Assembly (NCBI GenBank): GCA_964505475.1
Contig: CAZDIJ010000001.1
Span: forward strand, 1-64,000
Direction of reading: 5' to 3'
Length of the DNA: 64,000 nt
Source: JAGXQV01 sp964505475
Lineage (GTDB): Bacteria; Pseudomonadota; Gammaproteobacteria; Burkholderiales; Sulfuricellaceae
The notes under the pieces were generated by a model that was not told the DNA's origin, did not search any database, and was given only the letters and a program-made list of their open reading frames with translations. How positions within the stretch are numbered: position 1 is the first letter of the stretch; every line of letters begins with the position of its first letter. Made by a program: the position numbers and the translations under genes. Below, piece by piece: positions 1 through 8,998 of the stretch.

Positions 1-52
1 AACGACCCCCACCATGTCAAGGTGATGCTCTAACCAGCTGAGCTACGCGCCT
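1..52 (-). tRNA. tRNA-Val (anticodon GAC), 3' part outside the window
   Basis: Read on the minus strand from position 52, the bases give an acceptor 5' strand, a D arm closed by GCTC/GAGC, and an anticodon arm whose loop is TTGACAT, so the anticodon is GAC (valine). The variable loop begins before the window edge. The T arm and the 3' acceptor strand lie outside the window. It decodes GUC/GUU codons. Confidence 0.88.
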
Positions 53-194
53 AAAAGAGCGAGCATTCTAACCCAAGTTGTCGCGACTTTCAAACTTCTA
101 TATTCTCTAGGGGCTAGGGACTGGGGATCATGTGCCAGGAAAGGCCTCGCCCCCACCTCCACCACCTCCGTTTATCGCACCGATCACTTTGTAA

Positions 195-809
195 ATGAAC
201 CTTTTTTATCTGATGGACATCTGCGCGGTGGCGGTCTGCGCCATTACCGCGACCCTGGAATCCGGGCGCAAGGAAATGGATTTATTCGGCGCGCTGGTGG
301 TCGGGCTGGTGTCTGGCGTCGGCGGCGGCACGGTGCGCGACCTGCTGCTGGGGAGGCTGCCGGTGTTCTGGGTGGCCGACGAAACCTATGTAGCTTCGGC
401 GCTGGGCGCCGGCGCCGTCACCTTTTTCATCGCCCGCCGGATGCGCCTGCCGGTCAATTTCTTCCTGATCCCGGATGCCGTGGGGATGGCGCTGTTTACC
501 GTAATCGGCACCGGCATCGCCCTGCAACTGGGTTTTTCCTGGCTGATCGCCGCCCTGATGGGAGTGGTCACGGCGGTCAGCGGCGGCATTATCCGCGATG
601 TGTTGTGCAATGAAATCCCCCTGATCTTCCGCACCGAAATCTACGCCACCGCCTCGCTGGCCGGCGCCTTGCTGATGATCGGGCTGTCGCGCAGCGGCGT
701 ACCGCACTACGTCGCCAGCATCGCCTCCATGCTGCTTATCGTGGCGATACGCTTGTCGGCGATACGCTGGCACATACAGTTGCCCAAACTCGAAACCAAG
801 GTTGATTGA
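195..809 (+). CDS. TRIC/UPF0126 (YicG-like) membrane protein
   Basis: This 204-residue inner-membrane protein has two copies of the glycine-rich UPF0126 repeat, around residues 30-50 (GLVSGVGGGTVRDLL) and 115-135 (VVTAVSGGIIRDVL). Each repeat carries the GG-x-x-RD signature and sits among three hydrophobic segments. The family is the bacterial counterpart of trimeric intracellular cation channels and probably conducts potassium or other monovalent cations; the substrate here is unknown. The length is normal for the family. It ends just before the GGDEF gene and is the first plus-strand gene after the divergent tRNA. Confidence 0.85.
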   Translation: MNLFYLMDICAVAVCAITATLESGRKEMDLFGALVVGLVSGVGGGTVRDLLLGRLPVFWVADETYVASALGAGAVTFFIARRMRLPVNFFLIPDAVGMALFTVIGTGIALQLGFSWLIAALMGVVTAVSGGIIRDVLCNEIPLIFRTEIYATASLAGALLMIGLSRSGVPHYVASIASMLLIVAIRLSAIRWHIQLPKLETKVD

Positions 810-832
810 ACCCAAACGGTATTTTACCCGCC

Positions 833-2098
833 ATGACCCCAAACACTCCGCAAAACCAGCGAATTCTCGTTATCGACGACAGCCTCGCCATCGGCAAGGT
901 GGTGCAGGCCGCCATCGAATCCAGCGTCGATTTCCCGGTGGACTACGCCGCGTCGTTCGCCGAATGCGAACGCTTGTTATCCGAGCGCGGCGGCCAATAC
1001 CAGGTCGCCGTGGTTGACCTTAACCTGCCCGACGCTCCCGACGGCCAGGCCGTCGATCTGGTATTGAGCAACGGCGTCGCCGCCATCGTGCTGACGGGAA
1101 ACATGGACAAACAGATGCACGAACGCATCTCGGTCAAACCCATCGTCGATTACGTCATCAAGCAGAATCCCGGCTCGATCGAAACCGTCCAGCGCAGCGT
1201 AAAGCGCACCCTGCGCAACATGACGCGCAAGGTCATGGTGGTGGACGACAGCGCCAGCTTCCGCGCCTATCTCAAGGCCATACTGGGTACCCAACGGCTC
1301 CAGGTTCTGGAAGCCGTGAACGGCAAGGCGGCCTTGCAGGAATTGGAAAGGATGGAGGATGTCGCCCTGGTCGTCACCGATTACGAAATGCCGGAAATGG
1401 ATGGCGTTCATTTAACCGCGGCATTGCGCTCGCGCTTCCCCTCCTCCAGGATGGCCATCGTCGGCCTGACCGGCTCGGACGACACCTTCCTGGGAGTGAA
1501 ATTCCTCAAGGCGGGCGCCGACGACATCGTGCGCAAACCTTTCCTGGCCGAGGAATTCGTCGGCCGCATCAACAACTGCATGGATCATCTGGACAGCATA
1601 TTGACCATTCAGGATCAAGCCAACCGCGACTATCTGACCAAGCTCTTCAACCGCCGCTACCTGTTCGATACCGGCGCCGCCTTGTTCGACAACGCCAAAC
1701 GCGGCGAGAGCCGGCTCTCCGTGGCCATGGTGGATATTGATTTCTTCAAGAAGGTCAACGACACGTACGGACACGACATCGGCGACCTCGCCATCGTCGG
1801 CCTGGCGAAAGCGCTATCCGCCACCTTCGGCGGAAAAAACCTGGTGGCGCGCATGGGCGGCGAGGAATTCTGTATCCTCGCGGTGAATCCGCCATCCTCG
1901 GTCGAACTGCTGGAAAAGTTGCGGCGAGACATCGAGGCGCTGGAAATCCCCTTGCCCGAGAACGGCAAGCTGCGCATGACGATCAGCATCGGCGTCACCG
2001 ACACCCTCGGCGAAAATCTCGACGCCATGATTAACAATGCCGACCAGGCGCTGTACGACGCCAAGCACGGCGGCCGCAACCGCGTGGTTCTGAAATAG
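833..2098 (+). CDS. Dual-receiver GGDEF response regulator (probable diguanylate cyclase)
   Basis: The protein is about 421 residues. Two receiver domains come first: residues 8-125, with IDDS and the phospho-acceptor region VVDLNLPD, and residues 135-250, with VVDDS and VTDYEMPEMDG. A GGDEF domain follows from about residue 270, with the active-site loop written GGEEF, which is a catalytically competent form. It should make c-di-GMP under control of a histidine kinase. There is no membrane segment. The ATG at 833 is preferred because the receiver starts a few residues later; an in-frame TTG at 806 overlaps the previous stop and is possible. The gene converges on relA with one base between the stops. 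Confidence 0.88.
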   Translation: MTPNTPQNQRILVIDDSLAIGKVVQAAIESSVDFPVDYAASFAECERLLSERGGQYQVAVVDLNLPDAPDGQAVDLVLSNGVAAIVLTGNMDKQMHERISVKPIVDYVIKQNPGSIETVQRSVKRTLRNMTRKVMVVDDSASFRAYLKAILGTQRLQVLEAVNGKAALQELERMEDVALVVTDYEMPEMDGVHLTAALRSRFPSSRMAIVGLTGSDDTFLGVKFLKAGADDIVRKPFLAEEFVGRINNCMDHLDSILTIQDQANRDYLTKLFNRRYLFDTGAALFDNAKRGESRLSVAMVDIDFFKKVNDTYGHDIGDLAIVGLAKALSATFGGKNLVARMGGEEFCILAVNPPSSVELLEKLRRDIEALEIPLPENGKLRMTISIGVTDTLGENLDAMINNADQALYDAKHGGRNRVVLK

Positions 2099-2099
2099 A

Positions 2100-4298
2100 T
2101 TAGCGGCGCTTGGCGCCGCTCACCCCCGGCACTTCGCAAACCTTTACCAGCACCCGTTCAAGCTGGCTCAGATCGCCGATTTGCAGAGTGAATCCCAGCG
2201 CCGCACGCTGCCCCCTGCTCAAGGTGCTGGCGGCGACGACATTGACCTTTTCGCGGGTGATCGCCTCGGAAATATCGCGCAGCAGTCCCTGGCGATCGGA
2301 TGCCTCGACCTCGATATCCACTTCGTATAAGCCCGCCTTGGCGCCCCACTCCGCCGCCAGCACACGCTCGCGTCCCGCTTCGTCGAGACGCTGGACGTTG
2401 ACGCAATCGCGGCGGTGAATCGCCACCCCGCGCCCGCGCGTGACGAAGCCGACGATGGGATCGGGCGGCAGCGGCTTGCAGCATTTGGCCATTACCGTCA
2501 ACAAATTGCCGACATCCTCCACCAGGATGCTGCTCGGCAATTTCGCCACGACAGCGCGCCCCGGCTGCCATTCCGCTTCCTCCTGGCGGGTTTCCGCCGG
2601 CTCCTGCATGGCCGCCACCGCCTGGCGCGCGGTCAGATCGCCGCGCCCGATGGCGGCGAGAAAATCCTCGCTCTTGTCGAAGCCGAATTTTTGCGTGAAT
2701 TTTTCCAGATTGGGCAATGTCAGCCCCAGCCGGTGCGCCTCTTTTTCCAGGGCATCGCGTCCCTGGGCGAGGTTTTCCTCGTAATGCTGGTATTTGAACC
2801 AATGGCGGATCTTGGCCTTGGCGCGCGAACTCACAACATATCCCTGGCTGGCGCTGAGCCAATCGCGGCTGGGGCCGCCCTGCTTGGCGGCGATGATCTC
2901 GACGCGCTGCCCGTTGGCCAACTTGGTGGTGAGCGGCACGATGCTGCCGTCCACCTTGGCGCCGCGACAACGATGGCCGAGATCGGTGTGCAAATGATAG
3001 GCGAAATCGAGCGGCGTGGCGCCGGAAGGCAGCGCAATCACCTTGCCCTGCGGCGTCAGCACGTAAATCGTGTCCTGGAACAGGCCGGTCTTGAACTGCT
3101 CGAGGATTTCCCCGGCATCGCGCACATCGTCCTTCCATTCGAGGATTTGCCGCAGCCAGGCGATTTTCTCCTCGAAGCGCGCATCGCCCTTGCCGCCCTC
3201 CTTGTAGCGCCAGTGCGCCGCCACGCCCAGCTCGGCGTGGTGGTGCATGTCGTGGGTGCGTATCTGCACTTCCAGCGCCTTATCTTCCGGCCCGATCACG
3301 GCGGTGTGCAGGGAACGGTAATCGTTGCCCTTGGGATGGGAGATGTAGTCGTCGAATTCCTTCGGAATGGGCTGCCACAGATTATGGGCGATACCCAGCG
3401 CGGCATAGCAGTCGCCCACCGTGTCCACCAGCACCCGCACCGCGCGCACGTCGTAGACATCGCTGAAGCCGACCCCCTTGCACTTCATTTTCTTGTAGAT
3501 GCTGTAGATGTGCTTGGGACGCCCGCTTACCTCGGCGGCAATGCCGGCCTGGCGCAGCTCGTCCCTGAGCCGGCCAGTCACTTCGGCGATATAGTTTTCA
3601 CGATCGACGCGCTTCTCGTCGAGGAGCTTGGCGATTTTTTTATAGAGTTCGGGTTCGAGGAAGCGGAACGACAAATCCTCCATTTCCCATTTGATCTGCC
3701 ACACCCCGAGGCGATTGGCGAGCGGCGCGTAAATATCCTGGATTTCCCGCGCCACGGCGCGGCGCTCCTCCTCTTCGGCCTTGGCGGCGCAGCGCAGGGC
3801 ATGAGTGCGCTCGGCCAGCTTGAGCAGCACCACGCGGATATCCTCCACCATCGCCAGCAGCATCTTGCGCAGGCTTTCGATATGGAGCTGGCCTGCCTTT
3901 TCGTCCTCGAAAGCGCCGACCTCGCCGACTTTGAGAATCTGCCGCATGCGCCAAGCGCCGTCGACCAATCCGGCAATATCCTTGCCGAAGCGTTTTTCCA
4001 ATTGCTCGGCGGCATCATCCAGACAATCGGGCGCCGCGTGCAGCACCGCCGCCGCCACGGCGCCGGCATCCAGGGGCAACTGGGCGACGATGCCGGCGGT
4101 GCCGAGCGCATGCTGGATCAGGCTGGTTTCGCCCAGAAAGGACTGGCCGGCGTATAACGGCGCGATAAATTCACAGGCGCCGCGGATCAGCGCCAGATCG
4201 TCGGCCTGATACCCGGCGGGCAAGGCCTCCAGCCAGGAAATCCAGCTTTCGGCATCGCCGTAAAGGGATTTTGAAGGGGAAGTAGCGAGGGTAACCAT
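2100..4298 (-). CDS. relA: GTP pyrophosphokinase RelA ((p)ppGpp synthetase)
   Basis: This 732-residue RelA/SpoT homologue makes (p)ppGpp from ATP and GTP or GDP during amino-acid starvation. The N-terminal region (about 50-190) is a degenerate HD hydrolase: the HDxxED metal site is replaced by HAAPD. The synthetase domain (about 235-355) contains EFDDYI, the acidic form that marks monofunctional RelA; bifunctional SpoT has a basic RxKD form. A TGS domain (about 405-465, DTIYVLTPQGKV) and a C-terminal ACT domain follow. The protein is therefore expected to be synthetase-only. A palindromic element (family A) sits immediately upstream of the ATG, and its end contributes the AGG-type ribosome binding site. 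Confidence 0.93.
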   Translation of the reverse strand: MVTLATSPSKSLYGDAESWISWLEALPAGYQADDLALIRGACEFIAPLYAGQSFLGETSLIQHALGTAGIVAQLPLDAGAVAAAVLHAAPDCLDDAAEQLEKRFGKDIAGLVDGAWRMRQILKVGEVGAFEDEKAGQLHIESLRKMLLAMVEDIRVVLLKLAERTHALRCAAKAEEEERRAVAREIQDIYAPLANRLGVWQIKWEMEDLSFRFLEPELYKKIAKLLDEKRVDRENYIAEVTGRLRDELRQAGIAAEVSGRPKHIYSIYKKMKCKGVGFSDVYDVRAVRVLVDTVGDCYAALGIAHNLWQPIPKEFDDYISHPKGNDYRSLHTAVIGPEDKALEVQIRTHDMHHHAELGVAAHWRYKEGGKGDARFEEKIAWLRQILEWKDDVRDAGEILEQFKTGLFQDTIYVLTPQGKVIALPSGATPLDFAYHLHTDLGHRCRGAKVDGSIVPLTTKLANGQRVEIIAAKQGGPSRDWLSASQGYVVSSRAKAKIRHWFKYQHYEENLAQGRDALEKEAHRLGLTLPNLEKFTQKFGFDKSEDFLAAIGRGDLTARQAVAAMQEPAETRQEEAEWQPGRAVVAKLPSSILVEDVGNLLTVMAKCCKPLPPDPIVGFVTRGRGVAIHRRDCVNVQRLDEAGRERVLAAEWGAKAGLYEVDIEVEASDRQGLLRDISEAITREKVNVVAASTLSRGQRAALGFTLQIGDLSQLERVLVKVCEVPGVSGAKRR

Positions 4299-4306
4299 TT
4301 ATTACA

Positions 4307-4468
4307 CCTGAATTCTTTATTTGAACCACGGGGAACACAGGGAAAAACTGGGGAAACATCCCGTTGAAAGAGATTGACTGTTCACTCGCCGGGTGAGCGG
4401 GGGGGGCATGCCTCGCTGCAATCCCAGCATCTCCCCGTGTTCCCCGTGGTTGAACTACGTTTTTTAGG
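4307..4468 (-). mobile_element. Palindromic non-autonomous element, family A copy 1
   Basis: A 162-bp sequence ends in long imperfect inverted repeats built on TTGAACCACGGGGAACA. It is one of four copies in the window (others at 27941, 39858 and 41797) and lies in the opposite orientation to them. It is flanked by TTACA on the left and TTAAA on the right, a 4-of-5 match to a 5-bp target duplication. It encodes no transposase. Its AAGAATTCAGG end points at the relA start codon. Confidence 0.75.
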
Positions 4469-4527
4469 TTAAACAGAACCTATGGGACTTGCCTGGCGCT
4501 TTGCACCCGGGTTTCATCCTGCCCTCG

Positions 4528-5634
4528 TCAAAACAACTCAATGCCGGTTTCGCCGCTCGAAGCAAGCTTTTCCAACTCCTCGAGGACTTCACGGCTGGCG
4601 TGCTCCATTTCCATGACGGAATTCAAGCCGGCCAGGAAATCGCCGGCGCGGTAGCGCTCCACCGCATCCTTGCCGCTGGCGTGTACCGCCTTGTGCGGCA
4701 TTTCGATTTCCTTGTAGCCGGCATAGCTGGCAAACAGCTCCTTGCCATCGCCCTCGTAATACCATTTGCCGAGACGGCAGGCGGTATGGCTGGAAAAATC
4801 GGCGGCATTCTTCTCGGAGAGTCCCATGAAGACCTTGTAGATTTCCGCCTTGTAAATCAGGTGATCGACTTTCGCCACCTCGACAAAAGTCCGTAGCGAG
4901 CTGGCCTTGATGACATGCTGCAATTTTTCCGATACGGCGTGCAATTCCGCCATGCTGCCCACCGCCATTTTGGCATCTTCGTCAAAAACCGCCGCCTGCT
5001 GCGGGCTGATCTCGATCTGGCTTTTCGCCTGCGAGGTTTCCTGCTGGATAGACTGCACCAGCCCGGAAATCTCGCCGGTGGCGTTGGTCGTGCGCTCGGC
5101 CAGCTTGCGCACCTCATCCGCCACCACCGCGAAACCGCGCCCTTGCTCGCCGGCGCGCGCCGCCTCGATGGCCGCGTTCAAGGCCAACAAATTGGTCTGG
5201 TCGGCGATTTCCTTAATCAGCCTGACGATGCCGCCGATCTCGCCGACGCGGTTGCTGAGCGCTTCGACGCTGGAAGCGATGTCGCGCGATCTCTGCGACA
5301 TGGTATTGAGATTGCCGGTTATCTTGCCGACCGCCACCACATTGGTTTCAGTCAGATCGAAGGTTTTCGTCGACTCGTCTTTTTGCGCCTTCATCTCCGC
5401 GGCAAGCTTGGCCAAGGATTTTTGCGACTCGGCAATCGAGCCTGCGAACAGAAGCAGGTTCTCGAACAACTTGGCATACACCAGATCCTTGCCGCCCCCC
5501 TGGCTGGTTTGCGCCTCCAGCGAACGCCGCTCGGCTTCCCACTGCGCCCGTTCCGCCTCGCGCTCAGCCTCGGCCTGATGCAGGCGTTCCTGCATTTCGG
5601 CCAACTCCCGTTTCAACCGCTGGTTCCCAAACAT
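4528..5634 (-). CDS. Soluble methyl-accepting chemotaxis protein with C-terminal CZB zinc domain
   Basis: The 368-residue protein has no membrane segment. It starts with a coiled coil rich in Glu, Arg and Gln (about 5-45). The MCP signalling hairpin is centred near residue 150, with the canonical tip IADQTNLLALNAAIEAARAG followed by GRGFAVVADEVRKLAERT. The C-terminus matches the chemoreceptor zinc-binding (CZB) pattern: His in VDHLIYK, Cys in CRLGKWYYEG, and PHKAVH with two His. Cytoplasmic CZB receptors of the TlpD type sense zinc or oxidants such as hypochlorous acid. No che genes are nearby, so it presumably works with a distant array. The exact signal is unknown. Confidence 0.9.
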   Translation of the reverse strand: MFGNQRLKRELAEMQERLHQAEAEREAERAQWEAERRSLEAQTSQGGGKDLVYAKLFENLLLFAGSIAESQKSLAKLAAEMKAQKDESTKTFDLTETNVVAVGKITGNLNTMSQRSRDIASSVEALSNRVGEIGGIVRLIKEIADQTNLLALNAAIEAARAGEQGRGFAVVADEVRKLAERTTNATGEISGLVQSIQQETSQAKSQIEISPQQAAVFDEDAKMAVGSMAELHAVSEKLQHVIKASSLRTFVEVAKVDHLIYKAEIYKVFMGLSEKNAADFSSHTACRLGKWYYEGDGKELFASYAGYKEIEMPHKAVHASGKDAVERYRAGDFLAGLNSVMEMEHASREVLEELEKLASSGETGIELF

Positions 5635-5886
5635 TCCCGACTCCTGGTTTTATTTTCCTTGAAATTGGGGCGAACCGAACTTTTCCCAAGATATTCGCCG
5701 CCAGCCAAGGATTTTTCATGGATTTACCGAGAATGTAAACCAATAAAAAGCACCTGCCACGGGTTTGCATTGATTACCACGGATTATCAACGGGTTGCCA
5801 TTCCCTCAATTACCGGGTGAAGCACAGGCAGCCGCAACGCGTGCCCTTATCCGCGCCAAGCCGTGGATGGCGGCGGTTTTCTGAAT

Positions 5887-6057
5887 ATGCCTATGAATAA
5901 TTTTCAGGCACCCTCACCCCAACCCCTCTCCTTTATGCCCTTTAGGGTGCGCCTGCGGGCGAGGGGCTTTTCTCCCTTCTCCCGCAGGCGGGAGAAGGGA
6001 CGGGGATGAGGGAGCATGGGATGCAAGGCAACATCCTGAATATTGTTCATAGGCATG
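5887..6057. mobile_element. MITE-like element, family B copy 1
   Basis: The 171-bp sequence begins ATGCCTATGAA and ends TTCATAGGCATG, giving about 22-bp terminal inverted repeats. A perfect 9-bp direct repeat, TTTCTGAAT, flanks it at 5878-5886 and 6058-6066. The interior is GC-rich and carries an inner hairpin built on CTCCCGC/GCGGGAG. It is nearly identical to the copy at 56573. It has no coding capacity for a transposase. It lies between the chemoreceptor gene and the comEC stop codon. Confidence 0.85.
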
Positions 6058-6083
6058 TTTCTGAATGCCGCGCCGAAACAGGC

Positions 6084-8432
6084 TCAATTCTCCCGCCTTT
6101 CTTGCCAATAGCGCTGCCTGGTTTCACGCCACGAAACCGCTTGAACGCCATCCTCCCCGAAGCGGAACAGCAGGGCGCCGTCGCGGTCGCTGCGGCGCAA
6201 CTCGGCGCCCGCGTCACGGTAACGCGCGACGACATCCGGCTTGGGATGCCCGAAGCGGTTACGGTAACCGGTCGTGAACACCACCGTGGCAGGCCTTACC
6301 CGCGCGATGAAATCCGCGCCGGACGAAGTGCGGCTGCCGTGATGCGGCGCTATCAGCAGGGCGGACGCCAGCTTGTCGGGGGCGCGCGCCAGGATTTCCC
6401 GCTCAGCCCGCTGCTCGATATCGGCAGGCAATAGGACGCCGCCGTAACGGCTGGTGATTTTCAGCACGCAACTGCGGTCGTTGTCCTTCACCCGCGCATC
6501 GGCATAGCTGCCCAGAGACGGATGCAGCATCTCGAAACGCACCCCATCCCATTCCCAGTTCTGCCCGGCAAAGCACGGCAGCGCTTGCCGGGCTTGCCGC
6601 GGAATGGCGTGTCCGGCGGGCAAGGACGAAGCCAGCCAAGCCACCGGCAGCGCCTGCATGATCGAAAGCGCCCCGCCGCTGTGATCGGCATCGTCGTGGC
6701 TGACGATCAGCCCATCGAGCCGCTTGATCCCGGCGGCGCGCAAAAAAGGTGCGACAACGCGGCTGCCACTGTCGGATTCGCCGCCGAAACGCGGCCCGCT
6801 GTCGAACAACAGCGCGTGCCGCTGGGTCTGCGCCACCACGGCCAACCCCTGCCCGACATCCAGCACGCTCAACCACAACTCGCCTTCTCGCGGCTGCGGC
6901 GGCAGCGCCAAGAACAGCGGCAGCATGCCGCTCGCTCCCAGCCAGCGCGCCGGAAAACCGCGCGGCAGCAGCAGCCACAAGATGCCCAGCAATGCCGCCG
7001 CCACCGCCCAAGGCTGCGGCGCATGCGTCTGCCACACCGCGTCGGGCAATCTGCCCAGCGCTTCCAGAGCCGCCATGCACCACGCCATGAGTTCGTGCGC
7101 GGCAAGCAGCGGCCAATCGAACGGCGCTATCGCCCCGAAAAGAGTCAGCGGCGTCACCGCCAGGCCGATCACCGGAATCGCAAACGCATTGGCGAGCGGG
7201 GAAATCAGCGAAACCTGCTGGAACAGCAACAGCAATCCGGGAGTCAGTCCCAGCGTCACCGCCCACTGTGTGATGCCCCATTCGCGCAGCCAATGGGGCC
7301 GCCGCAAGCGCCCGCCGCCGACGTAGAAAATCGCCGCGACCGCCCCGAACGACAACCAGAACCCCGCCGCCAGCACCGCCCAGGGGTCGAGCAGCAGAAC
7401 AATCGCCAAGGCGATGCACAATACCCGCGAAGCGGAACCGGCACGCCCCAGCCACAATGCCGCCGCCACCGTTCCCAGCATATACAGCGTGCGTTGCGTC
7501 GGCACGCCGAAACCCGACAGCCAGGCGTAGCCCAGCGCCGCCAAAACCCCGGCCAGCGCCGCCGCCTTGCGCGCCGGCAGGCGCAAAGCCAGGGACGGGA
7601 TATGCCGCCATACGGCGTAAACCAACGCGAACGCCAGTCCCGCCAGCATGGTGACGTGCAGCCCGGAAATACTCATCAGATGGGTGACGCCGCTACGCTG
7701 GAACACCTGCCATTGCGCCGGGCTGATGGCATGCTGCTCCCCCACCGCCAGCGCCTTGAGCACCCCGGCATAAGGCCGCTCGCCAAGCACCGCATGAAAG
7801 CGCCGCGCCACCGTTTCGCGCGCCGCCTCGATCAGGTAGGAAGGCCGATAGACGCGCTCGTCCAGGCGGCTATTGGTTTCCTCCGCGCGCACGTAGCCGC
7901 CGGCGCGCAAATTGCGCTCCAGCGCCCAGGCCTCGAAATCAAAACCGTGCGGATTGGCATTGCCGTGCGGACGTTTCAGCCTCACCGTCAGGCGCCAGCG
8001 TTCGCCCGCCTGCACGGCGGGAGGCGCTTCAACCGTTTTTCCGCCGAATCCCGCCGCATACCAGGTCAACTGGATGCGGCGCGGCGCCGCCGCATCCGGG
8101 GTAAGCACCTTTTCGACATCGAACTCGAAACGCTGGCCGCGCTCGCCCGCGGAAGGCAGCGCGGCAACCACGCCGCTCAGGCGGATGTCGCGCCCCTCCC
8201 AGTGCCGCGGCAACTCGTCGGCCAAGCGATGATGCGCGAGGGTGGCAGCCCACATGAAACCCGCCGCCGCGCCCGCCGCGGCAAACAAAGTCCGGCGCAA
8301 AACCAGCGGGCGGCACAGCCGCCCGGCCAAAACCGGCAACGGCAAAACCAGCCACCACGCCAGCGCCGGCAAGGCCGCCTGCTGTTGCAGTAGCCACACG
8401 CCGGCCACAAAGGCTAAGATATTGGCTTGCAT
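6084..8432 (-). CDS. comEC: ComEC/Rec2 DNA uptake channel
   Basis: The 782-residue polytopic inner-membrane protein has the full ComEC layout. Early hydrophobic helices are followed by a DUF4131 region (about 50-200), then the competence domain (about 225-500, including the GVTHLMSISGLH signature), and a C-terminal metallo-beta-lactamase-like domain (about 515-760) with the metal motif SHDDADHSGG. ComEC carries single-stranded DNA across the inner membrane in natural transformation, and the C-terminal domain is the proposed nuclease. The length is typical. It is divergent from the DUF2062 gene with only 17 bp between start codons, so the two promoters must overlap the neighbouring coding sequences. 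Confidence 0.93.
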   Translation of the reverse strand: MQANILAFVAGVWLLQQQAALPALAWWLVLPLPVLAGRLCRPLVLRRTLFAAAGAAAGFMWAATLAHHRLADELPRHWEGRDIRLSGVVAALPSAGERGQRFEFDVEKVLTPDAAAPRRIQLTWYAAGFGGKTVEAPPAVQAGERWRLTVRLKRPHGNANPHGFDFEAWALERNLRAGGYVRAEETNSRLDERVYRPSYLIEAARETVARRFHAVLGERPYAGVLKALAVGEQHAISPAQWQVFQRSGVTHLMSISGLHVTMLAGLAFALVYAVWRHIPSLALRLPARKAAALAGVLAALGYAWLSGFGVPTQRTLYMLGTVAAALWLGRAGSASRVLCIALAIVLLLDPWAVLAAGFWLSFGAVAAIFYVGGGRLRRPHWLREWGITQWAVTLGLTPGLLLLFQQVSLISPLANAFAIPVIGLAVTPLTLFGAIAPFDWPLLAAHELMAWCMAALEALGRLPDAVWQTHAPQPWAVAAALLGILWLLLPRGFPARWLGASGMLPLFLALPPQPREGELWLSVLDVGQGLAVVAQTQRHALLFDSGPRFGGESDSGSRVVAPFLRAAGIKRLDGLIVSHDDADHSGGALSIMQALPVAWLASSLPAGHAIPRQARQALPCFAGQNWEWDGVRFEMLHPSLGSYADARVKDNDRSCVLKITSRYGGVLLPADIEQRAEREILARAPDKLASALLIAPHHGSRTSSGADFIARVRPATVVFTTGYRNRFGHPKPDVVARYRDAGAELRRSDRDGALLFRFGEDGVQAVSWRETRQRYWQERREN

Positions 8433-8449
8433 TTCGACCCGCCCGCCCC

Positions 8450-8998
8450 ATGCCGCGCAAATACTTCAGGAAATTCCTGCCCAGCCACGACCACATCCGT
8501 GAAAACCGCGCCGTCCGGCTGTTCGCCCCGCTGCTCGGCCACCACAACCTGTGGCACCTGCACCGCCGCTCGGTGGCCGGCGGCGTCGCCATCGGCCTGT
8601 TCACCGGCTTGATTCCCGGGCCGTTCCAGATGCTCAGCGCGGCGCTGCTCGCCATCGTGTTCCGCGTCAACCTGCCGGTGGCGGTATTCACCACGCTCTA
8701 CACCAACCCGCTCACCTTCGTGCCGCTGTACGTGGCCGCCTACCGGCTCGGCGCGCTGATACTCGGTCAGCACGGAAAGGAAGTGGATATCGCCGGCGAC
8801 TTCAAGGCGGAAAGCTGGAGCGACTGGCTCCCCGAATTCATCGACTGGATCGCCGGACTCGGCGAACCGCTGCTGGTCGGCGTACCCGCCCTCGGCGCGA
8901 TACTTTCCACCGCAGGCTACTTTACGGTGCGCGGCCTATGGCGGCTGCACGTCGTCAGCCAATGGCGCGAACGCAAACGGCGGCGCGCGGGAAACTAG
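8450..8998 (+). CDS. DUF2062 membrane protein
   Basis: This 182-residue protein matches the DUF2062 family. It has a short basic N-terminus (MPRKYFRKFLP), then SVAGGVAIGLFTGLIPGPFQ and NPLTFVPLYVAAY, which are the recognisable family segments, and three or four hydrophobic helices. The function is unknown; homologues commonly sit beside comEC and lolCD in betaproteobacteria, as here. There is no clear ribosome binding site upstream of the ATG, so translation may be weak or start differently. The last codons overlap the convergent lolD stop. Confidence 0.83.
   Translation: MPRKYFRKFLPSHDHIRENRAVRLFAPLLGHHNLWHLHRRSVAGGVAIGLFTGLIPGPFQMLSAALLAIVFRVNLPVAVFTTLYTNPLTFVPLYVAAYRLGALILGQHGKEVDIAGDFKAESWSDWLPEFIDWIAGLGEPLLVGVPALGAILSTAGYFTVRGLWRLHVVSQWRERKRRRAGN

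Noticed and set aside
2415..4157. Open frame of 580 codons opposite relA
   Set aside because: It is a mirror frame of relA with no ribosome binding site and no domain. relA has all expected motifs.
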